Assembly: GCF_900105585.1 (NCBI RefSeq)
Contig: NZ_FNRT01000002.1
Span: 3,596,001 to 3,660,000, forward strand
Direction: 5' to 3'
Length of the DNA: 64,000 nucleotides
Source of the DNA: Nocardioides exalbidus
Lineage (GTDB): Bacteria > Actinomycetota > Actinomycetes > Propionibacteriales > Nocardioidaceae
The translations under genes and the position numbers were made by a program. Below, piece by piece: positions 25,863 to 35,352 of this stretch. The notes under the pieces are model-generated. The model worked only from the letters and a program-made list of their open reading frames with translations, was not told the origin of the DNA and did no database searches. Within the stretch, counting starts at the first letter, position 1. Each line of letters starts with the position of its first letter.

Positions 25863-27055
25863 CCCGCACCAACCGCCCGCGCAGGGCCCGGGGGCGCTCC
25901 CGCGTCGGCGAGCGCTTCGAGGCCGAGGTCGGTCCGGTCGCCCACGGCGGCCACTGCGTCGTACGCCTCCCGGAGCCGGAGGCCCGCGTCGTGTTCGTCC
26001 GCCACGCGCTGCCCGGCGAGCGGGTCGTCCTCGAGATCACGGAGGGCACCGACGGCGACCGGTTCTGGCGCGGTGACGCCGTGGAGGTCCGTACGCCGTC
26101 GCCGGACCGCGTCGTCCCGCCCTGCCCGCTGTCGGGGCCGGGGATGTGCGGCGGCTGCGACTTCCAGCACGTCGCCGTCCCTGCCCAGCGCAACCTCAAG
26201 ACGTCCGTCGTCCGCGAGCAGCTGGTCCGGCTCGGCCGCCTCGAGGCGTCGTCGCCCCTGGTCGAGGGGCTGCAGGTCGAAGGTGTCCCGGTGCCCGGCA
26301 GGCCGGACGACGGCCTGCGCTGGCGCACCCGCCAGCGTTACGCCGCGCTCCCGGACGGTCGTCCGGCGATGCGCGCCCACCGCTCCCACGCGCTGGTTCC
26401 CGTCGACGACTGCCTGATCGCCGCCGAGGAGGCGCGACCCGGCGACGCGCGGCCCGAGGAGGGCGTCCAGCGCCCGTCACGAGAGCCGGTCACCCACACG
26501 GTCGACGCGGCGGGCCAGAGCCACTCCTTCACGGTCGCGGGCGACGGGTTCTGGCAGGTCCACCCCGAGGCACCGCGGGTCCTGGTCGAGACGGTCCTCG
26601 ACCTGCTCCAGCCGGCGCCGGGGGAACGCGCCCTCGACCTGTATGCCGGTGTCGGGCTGTTCGCGCGGTTCGTGGGGGCCGCGACCGGTGCTCGCGTCGT
26701 TGCCGTCGAGGCCGACCGCACGGCCTGCCAGCACGCACGCGGCAACCTCGCCGCGCTGAAGCCGGCGGTGGTGGAGTGCGGGCCGACCGACCAGGTGCTG
26801 CGCGAGGGCTACGACGAGCCCTTCGACCTCGTCGTCCTCGACCCGCCCCGCGAGGGCGCCAGGCGCGCCGTCGTCGAGCAGGTCGTCGACCGCCGCCCGC
26901 GCGCGGTGGCGTACGTCGCCTGTGACCCCGCCGCGCTCGGCCGCGACGTGGCGATCTTCGCCGAGCACGGCTACGAGCTCACCGCCGTCCGCGCCTTCGA
27001 CCTCTTCCCCATGACCCACCACGTGGAGTGCGTCGCCCTCTTGTCCCGCGCCTGA
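25859..27055 (+). CDS. TrmA/RumA-family RNA (uracil-5-)methyltransferase
   Basis: 398 residues. A basic N terminus and TRAM domain (GERFEAEVGPVAHGGHCVVRLPEPEARVVFVRHALPGERVVLEITEG) come first, followed by Cys ligands (PPCPLSGPGMCGGCDFQH) that in RumA hold an Fe-S cluster. The C-terminal SAM domain has LDLYAGVGLFARFVG, DLVVLDPPREGARRAVV and the catalytic Cys in AYVACDPAALGRDVAIF. The enzyme should make 5-methyluridine in rRNA or tRNA; which site is not decidable. GTG start overlapping the permease stop (GTGA). Same pairing as Rv2690c-Rv2689c. Confidence 0.88.
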   Translation: MTRTNRPRRARGRSRVGERFEAEVGPVAHGGHCVVRLPEPEARVVFVRHALPGERVVLEITEGTDGDRFWRGDAVEVRTPSPDRVVPPCPLSGPGMCGGCDFQHVAVPAQRNLKTSVVREQLVRLGRLEASSPLVEGLQVEGVPVPGRPDDGLRWRTRQRYAALPDGRPAMRAHRSHALVPVDDCLIAAEEARPGDARPEEGVQRPSREPVTHTVDAAGQSHSFTVAGDGFWQVHPEAPRVLVETVLDLLQPAPGERALDLYAGVGLFARFVGAATGARVVAVEADRTACQHARGNLAALKPAVVECGPTDQVLREGYDEPFDLVVLDPPREGARRAVVEQVVDRRPRAVAYVACDPAALGRDVAIFAEHGYELTAVRAFDLFPMTHHVECVALLSRA

Positions 27056-27076
27056 GGGCAGGGGAGTGTGGGTGGC

Positions 27077-27427
27077 ATGGCCACCTACGCGGTGAACACG
27101 GCAGCCGTCGCCCACGCGCGGAAGCTGATCAAGACGAGGCAGTACGTCCTCGACAGCGACTGGGGCGAGGTCCAACCGAACGCCGAGGCCGAGAACGCCT
27201 ACCTCGAGAAGCACTCCTGGGAGGACTACGGCTCGTGGTTCCTCGGGCTCACCGAGGGTGCGAACGACGAGACCAAGGCCCGGCACGCGTTCGTGTACGG
27301 CGACCTGCGCCGCGTGCACCGGAGCGGGCTGATCGCCTGCGTCTACCGGGCGGCCGAGTGGCGGCACAAGGACGTCGAGCTCGCGGCCCACGACCTGCTG
27401 CAGCGCCTCGACGAGGTGAGCGGCTGA
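27077..27427 (+). CDS. Conserved actinobacterial hypothetical protein
   Basis: 116 residues, soluble and mostly helical. The sequence ATYAVNTAAVAHARKLIKTRQYVLDSDWGEVQPNAEAENAYLEKHSWEDYGSWFLGLTEGANDETKARHAFVYGDLRRVHRSGLIACVYRAAEWRHKDVELAAHDLLQRLDEV is strongly patterned, and I recall close relatives in Streptomyces annotated only as hypothetical. No catalytic motif, metal site or membrane segment is visible. The ATG at 27077 gives the family start MATY; an ATG three codons upstream is unlikely. Same strand as its neighbours, 22 bp after the methyltransferase. Confidence 0.75.
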   Translation: MATYAVNTAAVAHARKLIKTRQYVLDSDWGEVQPNAEAENAYLEKHSWEDYGSWFLGLTEGANDETKARHAFVYGDLRRVHRSGLIACVYRAAEWRHKDVELAAHDLLQRLDEVSG

Positions 27428-27461
27428 GCGGCGGCCCCGCGTGTTCCGCTGGAATCACTCC

Positions 27462-27490
27462 TTGACGTCATGTATCTTGACATCGAGATA
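27462..27490 (+). promoter_or_regulatory. acnA promoter with overlapping palindromic operator
   Basis: TTGACG (27462-27467) and GAGATA (27485-27490) are spaced 17 nt, a plausible sigma-A promoter. An 18-bp imperfect palindrome TATCTTGACATCGAGATA (27473-27490, seven of nine base pairs Watson-Crick, plus one G:T) covers the spacer and -10, the position of a repressor site. Promoter and operator are inferences. Confidence 0.5.
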
Positions 27491-27507
27491 ACAAGTACCA
27501 CCCCAAG

Positions 27508-27526
27508 TTAGGTTCGCCTTCCTTTC
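27508..27526 (+). promoter_or_regulatory. Candidate DtxR/IdeR iron box upstream of acnA
   Basis: TTAGGTTCGCCTTCCTTTC matches 13 of 19 positions of the iron-box consensus TTAGGTTAGSCTAACCTAA, with the left seven bases perfect. It lies downstream of the likely start site and 65 bp before the acnA ATG. Aconitase carries an Fe-S cluster and is iron-regulated in other actinobacteria. Confidence 0.35.
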
Positions 27527-27590
27527 CGCCGCTCGGGCCGCGACGGCAGGATGGTCGCGAACCCCCTGAACTCCCGAGGAGATGTGGCTG

Positions 27591-30284
<2,694 letters not shown>

Positions 30285-30306
30285 CCGCACGCACCTGTTG
30301 ACGACG

Positions 30307-30338
30307 CGACCGCGTCCGGGACCTCCCGGACGCGGTCG
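30307..30338 (+). terminator. acnA terminator hairpin
   Basis: A perfect 14-bp stem (5' arm CGACCGCGTCCGGG) closes on an ACCT tetraloop, 22 bp after the acnA stop. It is followed by TCGTCGTC rather than a T run, as usual in GC-rich actinobacteria. Confidence 0.75.
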
Positions 30339-30355
30339 TCGTCGTCTCGGGGTGC

Positions 30356-30404
30356 CGACAGTGGAGCCAGGTGCCGGTAGGTCGGGCCGCGGGCTCCACT
30401 GTCG
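30356..30404. repeat. Perfect 13-bp inverted repeat
   Basis: CGACAGTGGAGCC (30356-30368) and its exact complement GGCTCCACTGTCG (30392-30404) flank a 23-nt GC-rich loop. It lies between the acnA terminator and the DUF3105 promoter. Role unclear: a second terminator or a dispersed palindrome. Confidence 0.8.
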
Positions 30405-30475
30405 AGATTCATCGGCGGCCTGGCGCGGCTCCGGGCGGCGCTGCCGGGCGGGGAGGGCGTCGGTAGCCTGACGCC

Positions 30476-31192
30476 GTGAACGACGACGAGCGGCCCGAGC
30501 AGGTCGAGCTGGAGCCGCCGGTCGATCCAGACCTCGAGCCCACCCCCGTGCCCGCCCCCGTGCCAGGGCCGGTCGGCGACGCCGAGGTGGTCGAGCAGGC
30601 ACCCGCCGACCGCTCCCGGCTTCCGCTGGTGCTCGCGACCGCCGGCGCGGCGCTCGTGCTCGGCGCAGCGCTCGTCGCGCCGCTGATCGACCAGGCACTG
30701 CGGGGCGAGGAAGAGGCGCAGCGCGCGCTCGACCTGAGCCTCGTGCAGACGTGGGACGTCACGGACCGCACCCACACGACGGACGACGTCGACTACCCCC
30801 AGGACCCGCCGGTCGGCGGGGCGCACGCGCCGATCTGGCTCGCGTGCGGCGTCTACGACGAGCCGGTCCGCGAGGAGAACGCCGTCCACGACCTCGAGCA
30901 CGGCACCACCTGGATCACCTACGACCCCGACCTCCCGGCCGGGGACGTCGATGCGCTGGCCGCGCTGCTGCCCGACAACGGCATCATGTCCCCGCGCGAC
31001 GGCCTGCCCTCACCGGTCGTGGTCACGGTGTGGGGAGCCCAGCTCCAGCTCGACGGTGCCGGCGACCGGCGGCTCCCGCTCTTCATCGAGGAGTACGGCG
31101 ACGGCCACACCGCGCCCGAGTTCGGCGTGTCCTGCGAGGGAGGTACGCCGGACCCGCAGGGCGCGCTCCCCGGCGAGGGCACCAACGCCTGA
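30476..31192 (+). CDS. DUF3105 membrane-anchored protein
   Basis: 238 residues. An acidic Pro-rich cytosolic lead (~1-45) precedes one membrane helix (LPLVLATAGAALVLGAALVAPLI), then an extracytoplasmic domain with the family signature YPQDPPVGGAHAPIWLACGVYDEPVREENAVHDLEHGTTWITYDPDL, with His clusters (GGAHA, VHDLEHG) that look like a metal or active site. DUF3105 proteins are common in actinobacteria without a known job. GTG start; TAGCCT ends exactly 6 nt upstream, so the mRNA is probably leaderless. Confidence 0.87.
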   Translation: MNDDERPEQVELEPPVDPDLEPTPVPAPVPGPVGDAEVVEQAPADRSRLPLVLATAGAALVLGAALVAPLIDQALRGEEEAQRALDLSLVQTWDVTDRTHTTDDVDYPQDPPVGGAHAPIWLACGVYDEPVREENAVHDLEHGTTWITYDPDLPAGDVDALAALLPDNGIMSPRDGLPSPVVVTVWGAQLQLDGAGDRRLPLFIEEYGDGHTAPEFGVSCEGGTPDPQGALPGEGTNA

Positions 31193-31208
31193 GCGCTAGC
31201 GTGGTCGC

Positions 31209-31508
31209 ATGATCGTCGCGTTCTCCATCTCGCCCACGTCCAGCGACCCGACGGGGTCGGTCACCGAGGCGGTCGCGGCCGCCGTCCGCGTCGTGCGCGA
31301 GTCGGGGCTGCCCCACGAGACGAACGCGATGTTCACCAACATCGAGGGGGAGTGGGACGAGGTGATGGCCGTGGTCAAGCAGGCCGTCGACGTCGTCGCG
31401 GCGGTCTCCCCGCGCGTCGGACTGGTGCTGAAGGCCGACATCCGACCCGGGTACGACGGCCAGCTGGCCGCCAAGGTCCAGCGGATCAACGACGCGCTGG
31501 CGGACTGA
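31209..31508 (+). CDS. MTH1187-family thiamine-binding protein
   Basis: 99 residues, ferredoxin-like fold family DUF77/UPF0045. Signature parts: MIVAFSISPTSSDPTGSVTEAVAAAVRVVRESGLPHETNAMFTNIEGEWDEVMAVVKQAVDVVAAVSPRVGLVLKADIRPGYDGQL. Characterised members bind thiamine or its breakdown products at the subunit interface. TAGCGT ends 6 nt before the ATG. The next gene, three bases downstream, is a YjbQ-type secondary thiamine-phosphate synthase, which supports a thiamine salvage role for both. No TPP riboswitch is visible. Confidence 0.85.
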   Translation: MIVAFSISPTSSDPTGSVTEAVAAAVRVVRESGLPHETNAMFTNIEGEWDEVMAVVKQAVDVVAAVSPRVGLVLKADIRPGYDGQLAAKVQRINDALAD

Positions 31509-31511
31509 GCC

Positions 31512-31916
31512 GTGCGCAGCGAGACCCGCACCTACCGCACCGGCGGGGACGAGGTCGTCCTCGACCTCACCCGCGACGCGGCCGACTTCGTGAGCGGCGA
31601 GGGGGACGGCCTCCTCCACGTGTTCGTGCCGCACGCGACGGCAGGTCTCGCGATCATCGAGACCGGCGCCGGGTCCGACGACGACCTGCTCGCGGCACTC
31701 GCGGACCTCCTGCCCGCCGACGACCGCTGGCGGCACCGGCACGGCTCGCCCGGCCACGGTCGCTCGCACGTGATGCCGGCGATCGTGCCGCCGTCCTGCT
31801 CGGTGCCGGTCCTCGGGGGCAGGCTCGCCCTCGGGACGTGGCAGAGCATCTGCCTGGTGGACCTCAACGTCGACAACGCCCGGCGCGAGGTGCGCTGGTC
31901 GTTCCTGGCGGGATGA
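31512..31916 (+). CDS. YjbQ family secondary thiamine-phosphate synthase
   Basis: 134 residues, UPF0047/YjbQ fold. Conserved sites: GLLHVFVPHATAGLAIIETGAGSDDDLLAALADLLP, then WRHRHGSPGHGRSHVMPAIVPPSCSVPVLGGRLALGTWQSICLVDLNVDNARREVRWSFL; the HATAGL His, the HGSPGHGRSH histidines and the LGTWQ strand are family hallmarks. E. coli YjbQ has weak thiamine phosphate synthase activity, and the physiological reaction is uncertain. GTG start three bases after the thiamine-binding gene, so they form a two-gene unit. Confidence 0.88.
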   Translation: MRSETRTYRTGGDEVVLDLTRDAADFVSGEGDGLLHVFVPHATAGLAIIETGAGSDDDLLAALADLLPADDRWRHRHGSPGHGRSHVMPAIVPPSCSVPVLGGRLALGTWQSICLVDLNVDNARREVRWSFLAG

Positions 31917-31928
31917 CGGGCGCCTCAG

Positions 31929-32453
31929 GTGGACTGGGCGGCGCCGACGCAGGCCGAGCGCGAGACCGCGCTGCCGGGGGACGACCTCGTGGCCGCCGAC
32001 GTCGTGATGGACCGCGCCTTCGACCTCGACGCCGCACCTGACGAGGTGTGGCCGTGGCTGGTCCAGCTCGGCAAGCGCCGCGCCGGGTGGTACCTCCCGG
32101 CCCGCGTCGAGCGATTCGTGCCGCCCTCCCGGCGTGCCCTGAGGCGGATCGAGCCGCGCCTCCTCGAGCACCACGTCGGCGACGTCATCCCCGACTGGGG
32201 CGGTACCGACGCGACATTCACCCTCGCAGCCATCGAGCGGCCCTCGCTCCTGCTCTACACCTCGCGCCGCGGACGCACCGAGCTCACCTGGTGCCTGCAC
32301 CTCGCCCAGCACGGTCGCGGCACGCGGGTGCACCTCCGGCTGCGGCTCGGACCGGTGAGGCGGCGCCGGCTGGCGAGGTACGCCGGTGGGTTCTTCGACG
32401 CCCTCACGATCAGCGGCCTCGCGGCCGGGCTGCGCGAGCGCGTCGGTGGATAG
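31929..32453 (+). CDS. SRPBCC-family protein
   Basis: 174 residues. The START/Bet v1-like pattern is AADVVMDRAFDLDAAPDEVWPWLVQLGKRRAGWYLPARVERFVPPSRRALRRIEPRLLEHHVGDVIPDWGGTDATFTLAAIERPSLLLYTSRRGRTELTWCLHLAQHGRGTRVHLRLRLGPV, with a C-terminal helix LARYAGGFFDALTISGLAAGLRERV. Such folds bind hydrophobic ligands; no ligand can be named. GTG start 13 bp after the YjbQ gene. Its TAG stop (32451-32453) is also the first half of the TAGCGT -10 of the next gene. Confidence 0.78.
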   Translation: MDWAAPTQAERETALPGDDLVAADVVMDRAFDLDAAPDEVWPWLVQLGKRRAGWYLPARVERFVPPSRRALRRIEPRLLEHHVGDVIPDWGGTDATFTLAAIERPSLLLYTSRRGRTELTWCLHLAQHGRGTRVHLRLRLGPVRRRRLARYAGGFFDALTISGLAAGLRERVGG

Positions 32454-32463
32454 CGTGACACCC

Positions 32464-33057
32464 GTGACCGACGTCGAGATCCGCCCCGCAGGGCCACACG
32501 ATGCCGATGCCGTGCTCGCCGTGGTGTCCGCGGCCTTCGGTGCCGACGACGCCGCGCGCGGGGCGCAGGTCGCCGATCTCTGGGCCGAGGTGCGCTCCGG
32601 CGACCTCCTCCTCGCCGAGCGGGTCGCGGTGCTCGTCGGCGAGGTCGTCGGCCACGTCGGGATCAGCCACTGCTGGGTGGACGCGCGCCGCGAGCTCGTG
32701 GACGCCGGCATGCTGTCGCCGCTCAGCGTCGCGCCGGCGCACCAGGGCCGAGGGATCGGCACGGCACTGGTCGCCGCGGCGATCGACGCGGCGCGAGGCG
32801 TGGGCCGCCCGGCGCTCTTCCTCGAGGGGAGCCCGGCCTACTACGGCGCCCGCGGCTTCGAGCCGGGCGCGCGCCACGGCTTCGAGCCGCCGTCGCTCCG
32901 GGTCCCCGCGCCCGCCCTCCAGGTGGTGCTCCTCGGCGAGCGGCCCGACTGGCTGAGCGGTCGCGTCGTCTACCCGGACGTCTGGTGGCGCCACGACTCG
33001 ACGGGGCTCCGCGACCCCGACCTCGCCGAGGTCGAGAAGGCCCTGGGCATCACCTGA
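32464..33057 (+). CDS. GNAT N-acetyltransferase
   Basis: 197 residues. GNAT core: VEIRPAGPHDADAVLAVVSAAFG, GEVVGHVGISHCWVDARRELVDAGMLSPLSVAPAHQGRGIGTALVAAAIDAARGVGRPALFLEGSPAYYGARGFEPGARHGFEPPSLRVP. The acetyl-CoA loop is QGRGIGTAL. The LEGSPAYYGARGFEPG pattern is that of YhbS-type acetyltransferases. Substrate unknown. The GTG at 32464 lies 7 nt after TAGCGT; a GTG three codons earlier overlaps that hexamer and is unlikely. The stop codon overlaps the -35 of the next gene. Confidence 0.83.
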   Translation: MTDVEIRPAGPHDADAVLAVVSAAFGADDAARGAQVADLWAEVRSGDLLLAERVAVLVGEVVGHVGISHCWVDARRELVDAGMLSPLSVAPAHQGRGIGTALVAAAIDAARGVGRPALFLEGSPAYYGARGFEPGARHGFEPPSLRVPAPALQVVLLGERPDWLSGRVVYPDVWWRHDSTGLRDPDLAEVEKALGIT

Positions 33058-33082
33058 CGATCGAACACGTGTTCGATAGGCT
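33054..33082 (+). promoter_or_regulatory. Promoter with perfect LexA (SOS) box
   Basis: A -35 CTGACG (33054-33059), a 17-nt spacer and -10 TAGGCT (33077-33082). The spacer contains TCGAACACGTGTTCGA (33061-33076), a perfect 16-bp palindrome matching the actinobacterial SOS box TCGAAC-N4-GTTCGA. LexA bound there would block RNA polymerase. The start codon is 6 nt after the -10, so the mRNA should be leaderless. Confidence 0.85.
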
Positions 33083-33088
33083 GGGGAG

Positions 33089-33505
33089 GTGTTCCCGTCC
33101 CCGCAGCCCCGCAAGCGGCCGACGCCGCCGCTGGGCCACGCGGGGGTCGCGCCACCCGGCTGGCCGCGCCAGGTGCGCCCTCCGGACGCCCCCGACTGGG
33201 AGGTCACGGCCGCCAGCTGGCTGCTCGACCTGTGCCCGCCCGACTACCGGCGGTTCTCCGGGCTGAGGCGGCACGTCGTCGTCCTCGCGCGCTTCGCCGT
33301 GCTGCACGTCGAGGCCCAGCAGCTGGCGACCCGTCGCGGGCTCAGCGAGATCCGCGGCGACCTCAAGGACGTAGCCGAGCAGGCGGTCGTCGAGGCCGCG
33401 GTGCAGACCTTCCGGCTGGAGGACGCGCGGCTGCTCGGCGTACGCCGCGAGGTCGGGCTCGTCGAGGACGCGCTCCGCGGGCGTCGCTACCGGGTCCGCA
33501 TGTAG
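33089..33505 (+). CDS. Conserved hypothetical protein, probable SOS gene
   Basis: 138 residues, soluble, rich in Arg, Val, Ala and Leu. A Pro/Arg-rich lead (FPSPQPRKRPTPPLGHAGVAPPGWPRQVRPPDAPDWEV) precedes a helical domain: AASWLLDLCPPDYRRFSGLRRHVVVLARFAVLHVEAQQLATRRGLSEIRGDLKDVAEQAVVEAAVQTFRLEDARLLGVRREVGLVEDALRGRRYRVRM. I do not recognise the family. The basic start and its WLLDLCPPDYR core suggest nucleic-acid contact, which is a guess. A perfect LexA box in its promoter makes DNA-damage induction very likely. GTG start fixed by the -10 spacing. Codon use resembles the neighbours. Confidence 0.8.
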   Translation: MFPSPQPRKRPTPPLGHAGVAPPGWPRQVRPPDAPDWEVTAASWLLDLCPPDYRRFSGLRRHVVVLARFAVLHVEAQQLATRRGLSEIRGDLKDVAEQAVVEAAVQTFRLEDARLLGVRREVGLVEDALRGRRYRVRM

Positions 33506-33525
33506 GCCGTGGCTAGGGTCGCCGG

Positions 33526-34398
33526 ATGTCCGATCCGACCGTCCGCACCGACTACGTCTGCCTCACCCTCGTGGACCCGCGGGGCTGGTTCCTCATGCAG
33601 GAGCGTGACGAGCACGCGCCCGTGTGGCCCGACACCTGGTGCTTCCCGGGTGGCGGCATCGAGGCCGGCGAGACGGCCCGGCAGGGCGCGCTGCGCGAGC
33701 TGGCGGAGGAGACCGGCATCGTGGTGGAGGACGTCGACGACCTCGGCGAGCACGAGGTCGAGTCGCCGCACGGCCGGTTCCGCTACCACGTCTTCGTCGC
33801 GCCCACCGAGCTCGGCGACGACGACGTCGACTGCCAGGAGGGCCGGCAGATCGTCTTCGTCGACCCGGCGACCGTCGGGGGCCTGGCGATCGTCGACTCG
33901 ACCGCGATCGCGCTCGACGCCGTACGAGCCTGGGCGGTCGACCACACGCCCGCACCACCGCCCGACGCCCGCGGGTTCGCCGGTGTCGTCCTCGTCGACC
34001 GCCGCGGCTGGATCCTGCTCCAGGAGCGCGACTCGAACCCCCGCATCGACCCCGACTGCTGGGGCCTGTCCGGTGGCCACCTCGAGCCAGGCGAGGAACC
34101 TCTGGAGGGTGCGCTGCGCGAGCTCGAGGAGGAGACCGGCGTCCGCCTCGACGCCGCGGACGTGCACGAGGTCGGGGTGTTCGCCACCGACCACCGCGCC
34201 TCCTACGGCACCTGGGACCGGATGTGGGTCTACACCGCCGCGGTCGACCTCGCCGACGCCGACATCGACTGCAGGGAGGGTCGGCAGATCGTCTTCGTCG
34301 ACCCCGCCACCGTCGGCGGGCTGCGGCTGACCAAGGGCGGCGAGGGAATCGTCCCGGCCTTCCTCCGCAGTGATCTCTACGCCAGCATGGCGCCATGA
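33526..34398 (+). CDS. Protein with two tandem Nudix hydrolase domains
   Basis: 290 residues made of two Nudix domains of ~135 residues. Nudix box 1 is GGIEAGETARQGALRELAEETGI (43-65); box 2 is GGHLEPGEEPLEGALRELEEETGV (183-206). Both keep the GX5EX7REUXEEXGU metal-binding residues, so both could be active. A 16-residue block EGRQIVFVDPATVGGL recurs identically at 105-120 and 251-266, showing internal duplication. Nudix enzymes hydrolyse nucleoside diphosphates linked to another group, often damaged or signalling nucleotides; the substrate is unknown. TAGGGT ends 6 nt before the ATG. It directly follows the SOS gene but has its own promoter. Confidence 0.9.
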   Translation: MSDPTVRTDYVCLTLVDPRGWFLMQERDEHAPVWPDTWCFPGGGIEAGETARQGALRELAEETGIVVEDVDDLGEHEVESPHGRFRYHVFVAPTELGDDDVDCQEGRQIVFVDPATVGGLAIVDSTAIALDAVRAWAVDHTPAPPPDARGFAGVVLVDRRGWILLQERDSNPRIDPDCWGLSGGHLEPGEEPLEGALRELEEETGVRLDAADVHEVGVFATDHRASYGTWDRMWVYTAAVDLADADIDCREGRQIVFVDPATVGGLRLTKGGEGIVPAFLRSDLYASMAP

Positions 34399-35336
34399 CC
34401 GACTCCCGAGGATCCTTCACCGTGCACCCCGTTCCCGGACCCGGGGCCGAGGACGTCGTCGTCGGGCCCGACGGCCTCGTCTACACCGGCACCGAGGACG
34501 GTGCGATCTGGGCGCTCGACCCGGTGACGGGCAGCACCCGGCGGGTCGCCGACACCGGTGGCCGGCCGCTCGGCATCGAGATCCTGCCGGGCGGCGACCT
34601 CCTGGTCTGCGACGCCCAGCGTGGCGTGCTGAGGGTCTCGGTCGGCTCGGGCGCCGTCGAGGTGGTCGTCGGGGAGGTCGACGGCACGCCGATGGCGTTC
34701 TGCAACAACGCGGCCGTCGCCGCCGACGGCACGATCTGGTTCAGCGACTCCTCCCTCCACTTCGGCGTCTTCGCGTGGAAGGACGACTTCGTCCAGGACA
34801 CCCACACCGGCCGCGTCCTGCGTCGTGACCCCGACGGCACCGTGACCGTCGTGCTGGAGGGGCTCCGGTTCTCCAACGGCGTCGCGCTGGCCGCCGACGA
34901 GTCCTACGTCGCCGTCGCCGAGTGCCGCGGCCGCACCGTCGTACGCCTCTGGCTGACCGGGTCGCGCGCGGGCGAGCGCGACCACCTCGTCACCGACCTA
35001 CCGGGCTACCCCGACAACATCAGCCGTGGCAGCGACGGGCTGGTGTGGGTCACGATCGCGAGCCCGGTCGACCCGCTCGTCGAGCGGCTCGGCACCGCCC
35101 CGATGGTGCTCCGCCGGGCGGTCACGAAGATCCCCGAGGCGTTCCAGCCGAAGCCGAAGGTGACCATCCGCGTGCAGGCGTACGACGACGACGGCCGGCT
35201 GGTGCACGACCTCGACCTGCCCCAGCCCGGGCAGGGGCCGGGCTACCACATGGTGACCGGCGTCCGGGAGCACGACGGCCGGGTGTGGATGGGCAGCCTC
35301 CACGAGCCGGCGGTGGCCGTCCTCGACCTGCCATGA
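34395..35336 (+). CDS. SMP-30/gluconolactonase-like beta-propeller
   Basis: 313 residues, six-bladed propeller of the SMP-30/strictosidine synthase group. Blades show [109 protein letters not shown] and [31 protein letters not shown]. The FSNGVAL and YPDNI stretches hold the Asn/Asp that bind the central metal in this group. The [14 protein letters not shown] insertion fits the strictosidine synthase side. Lactonase or hydrolase activity is possible, no substrate can be named. The ATG overlaps the Nudix stop (ATGA). Confidence 0.83.
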   Translation: MTDSRGSFTVHPVPGPGAEDVVVGPDGLVYTGTEDGAIWALDPVTGSTRRVADTGGRPLGIEILPGGDLLVCDAQRGVLRVSVGSGAVEVVVGEVDGTPMAFCNNAAVAADGTIWFSDSSLHFGVFAWKDDFVQDTHTGRVLRRDPDGTVTVVLEGLRFSNGVALAADESYVAVAECRGRTVVRLWLTGSRAGERDHLVTDLPGYPDNISRGSDGLVWVTIASPVDPLVERLGTAPMVLRRAVTKIPEAFQPKPKVTIRVQAYDDDGRLVHDLDLPQPGQGPGYHMVTGVREHDGRVWMGSLHEPAVAVLDLP

Positions 35337-35352
35337 AATAGACTCGGGCGCT

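Noticed and set aside
31193-31208. TPP riboswitch for the thiamine-related genes
   Set aside because: The gap is 16 bp and filled by a -10 hexamer; there is no room for a riboswitch.
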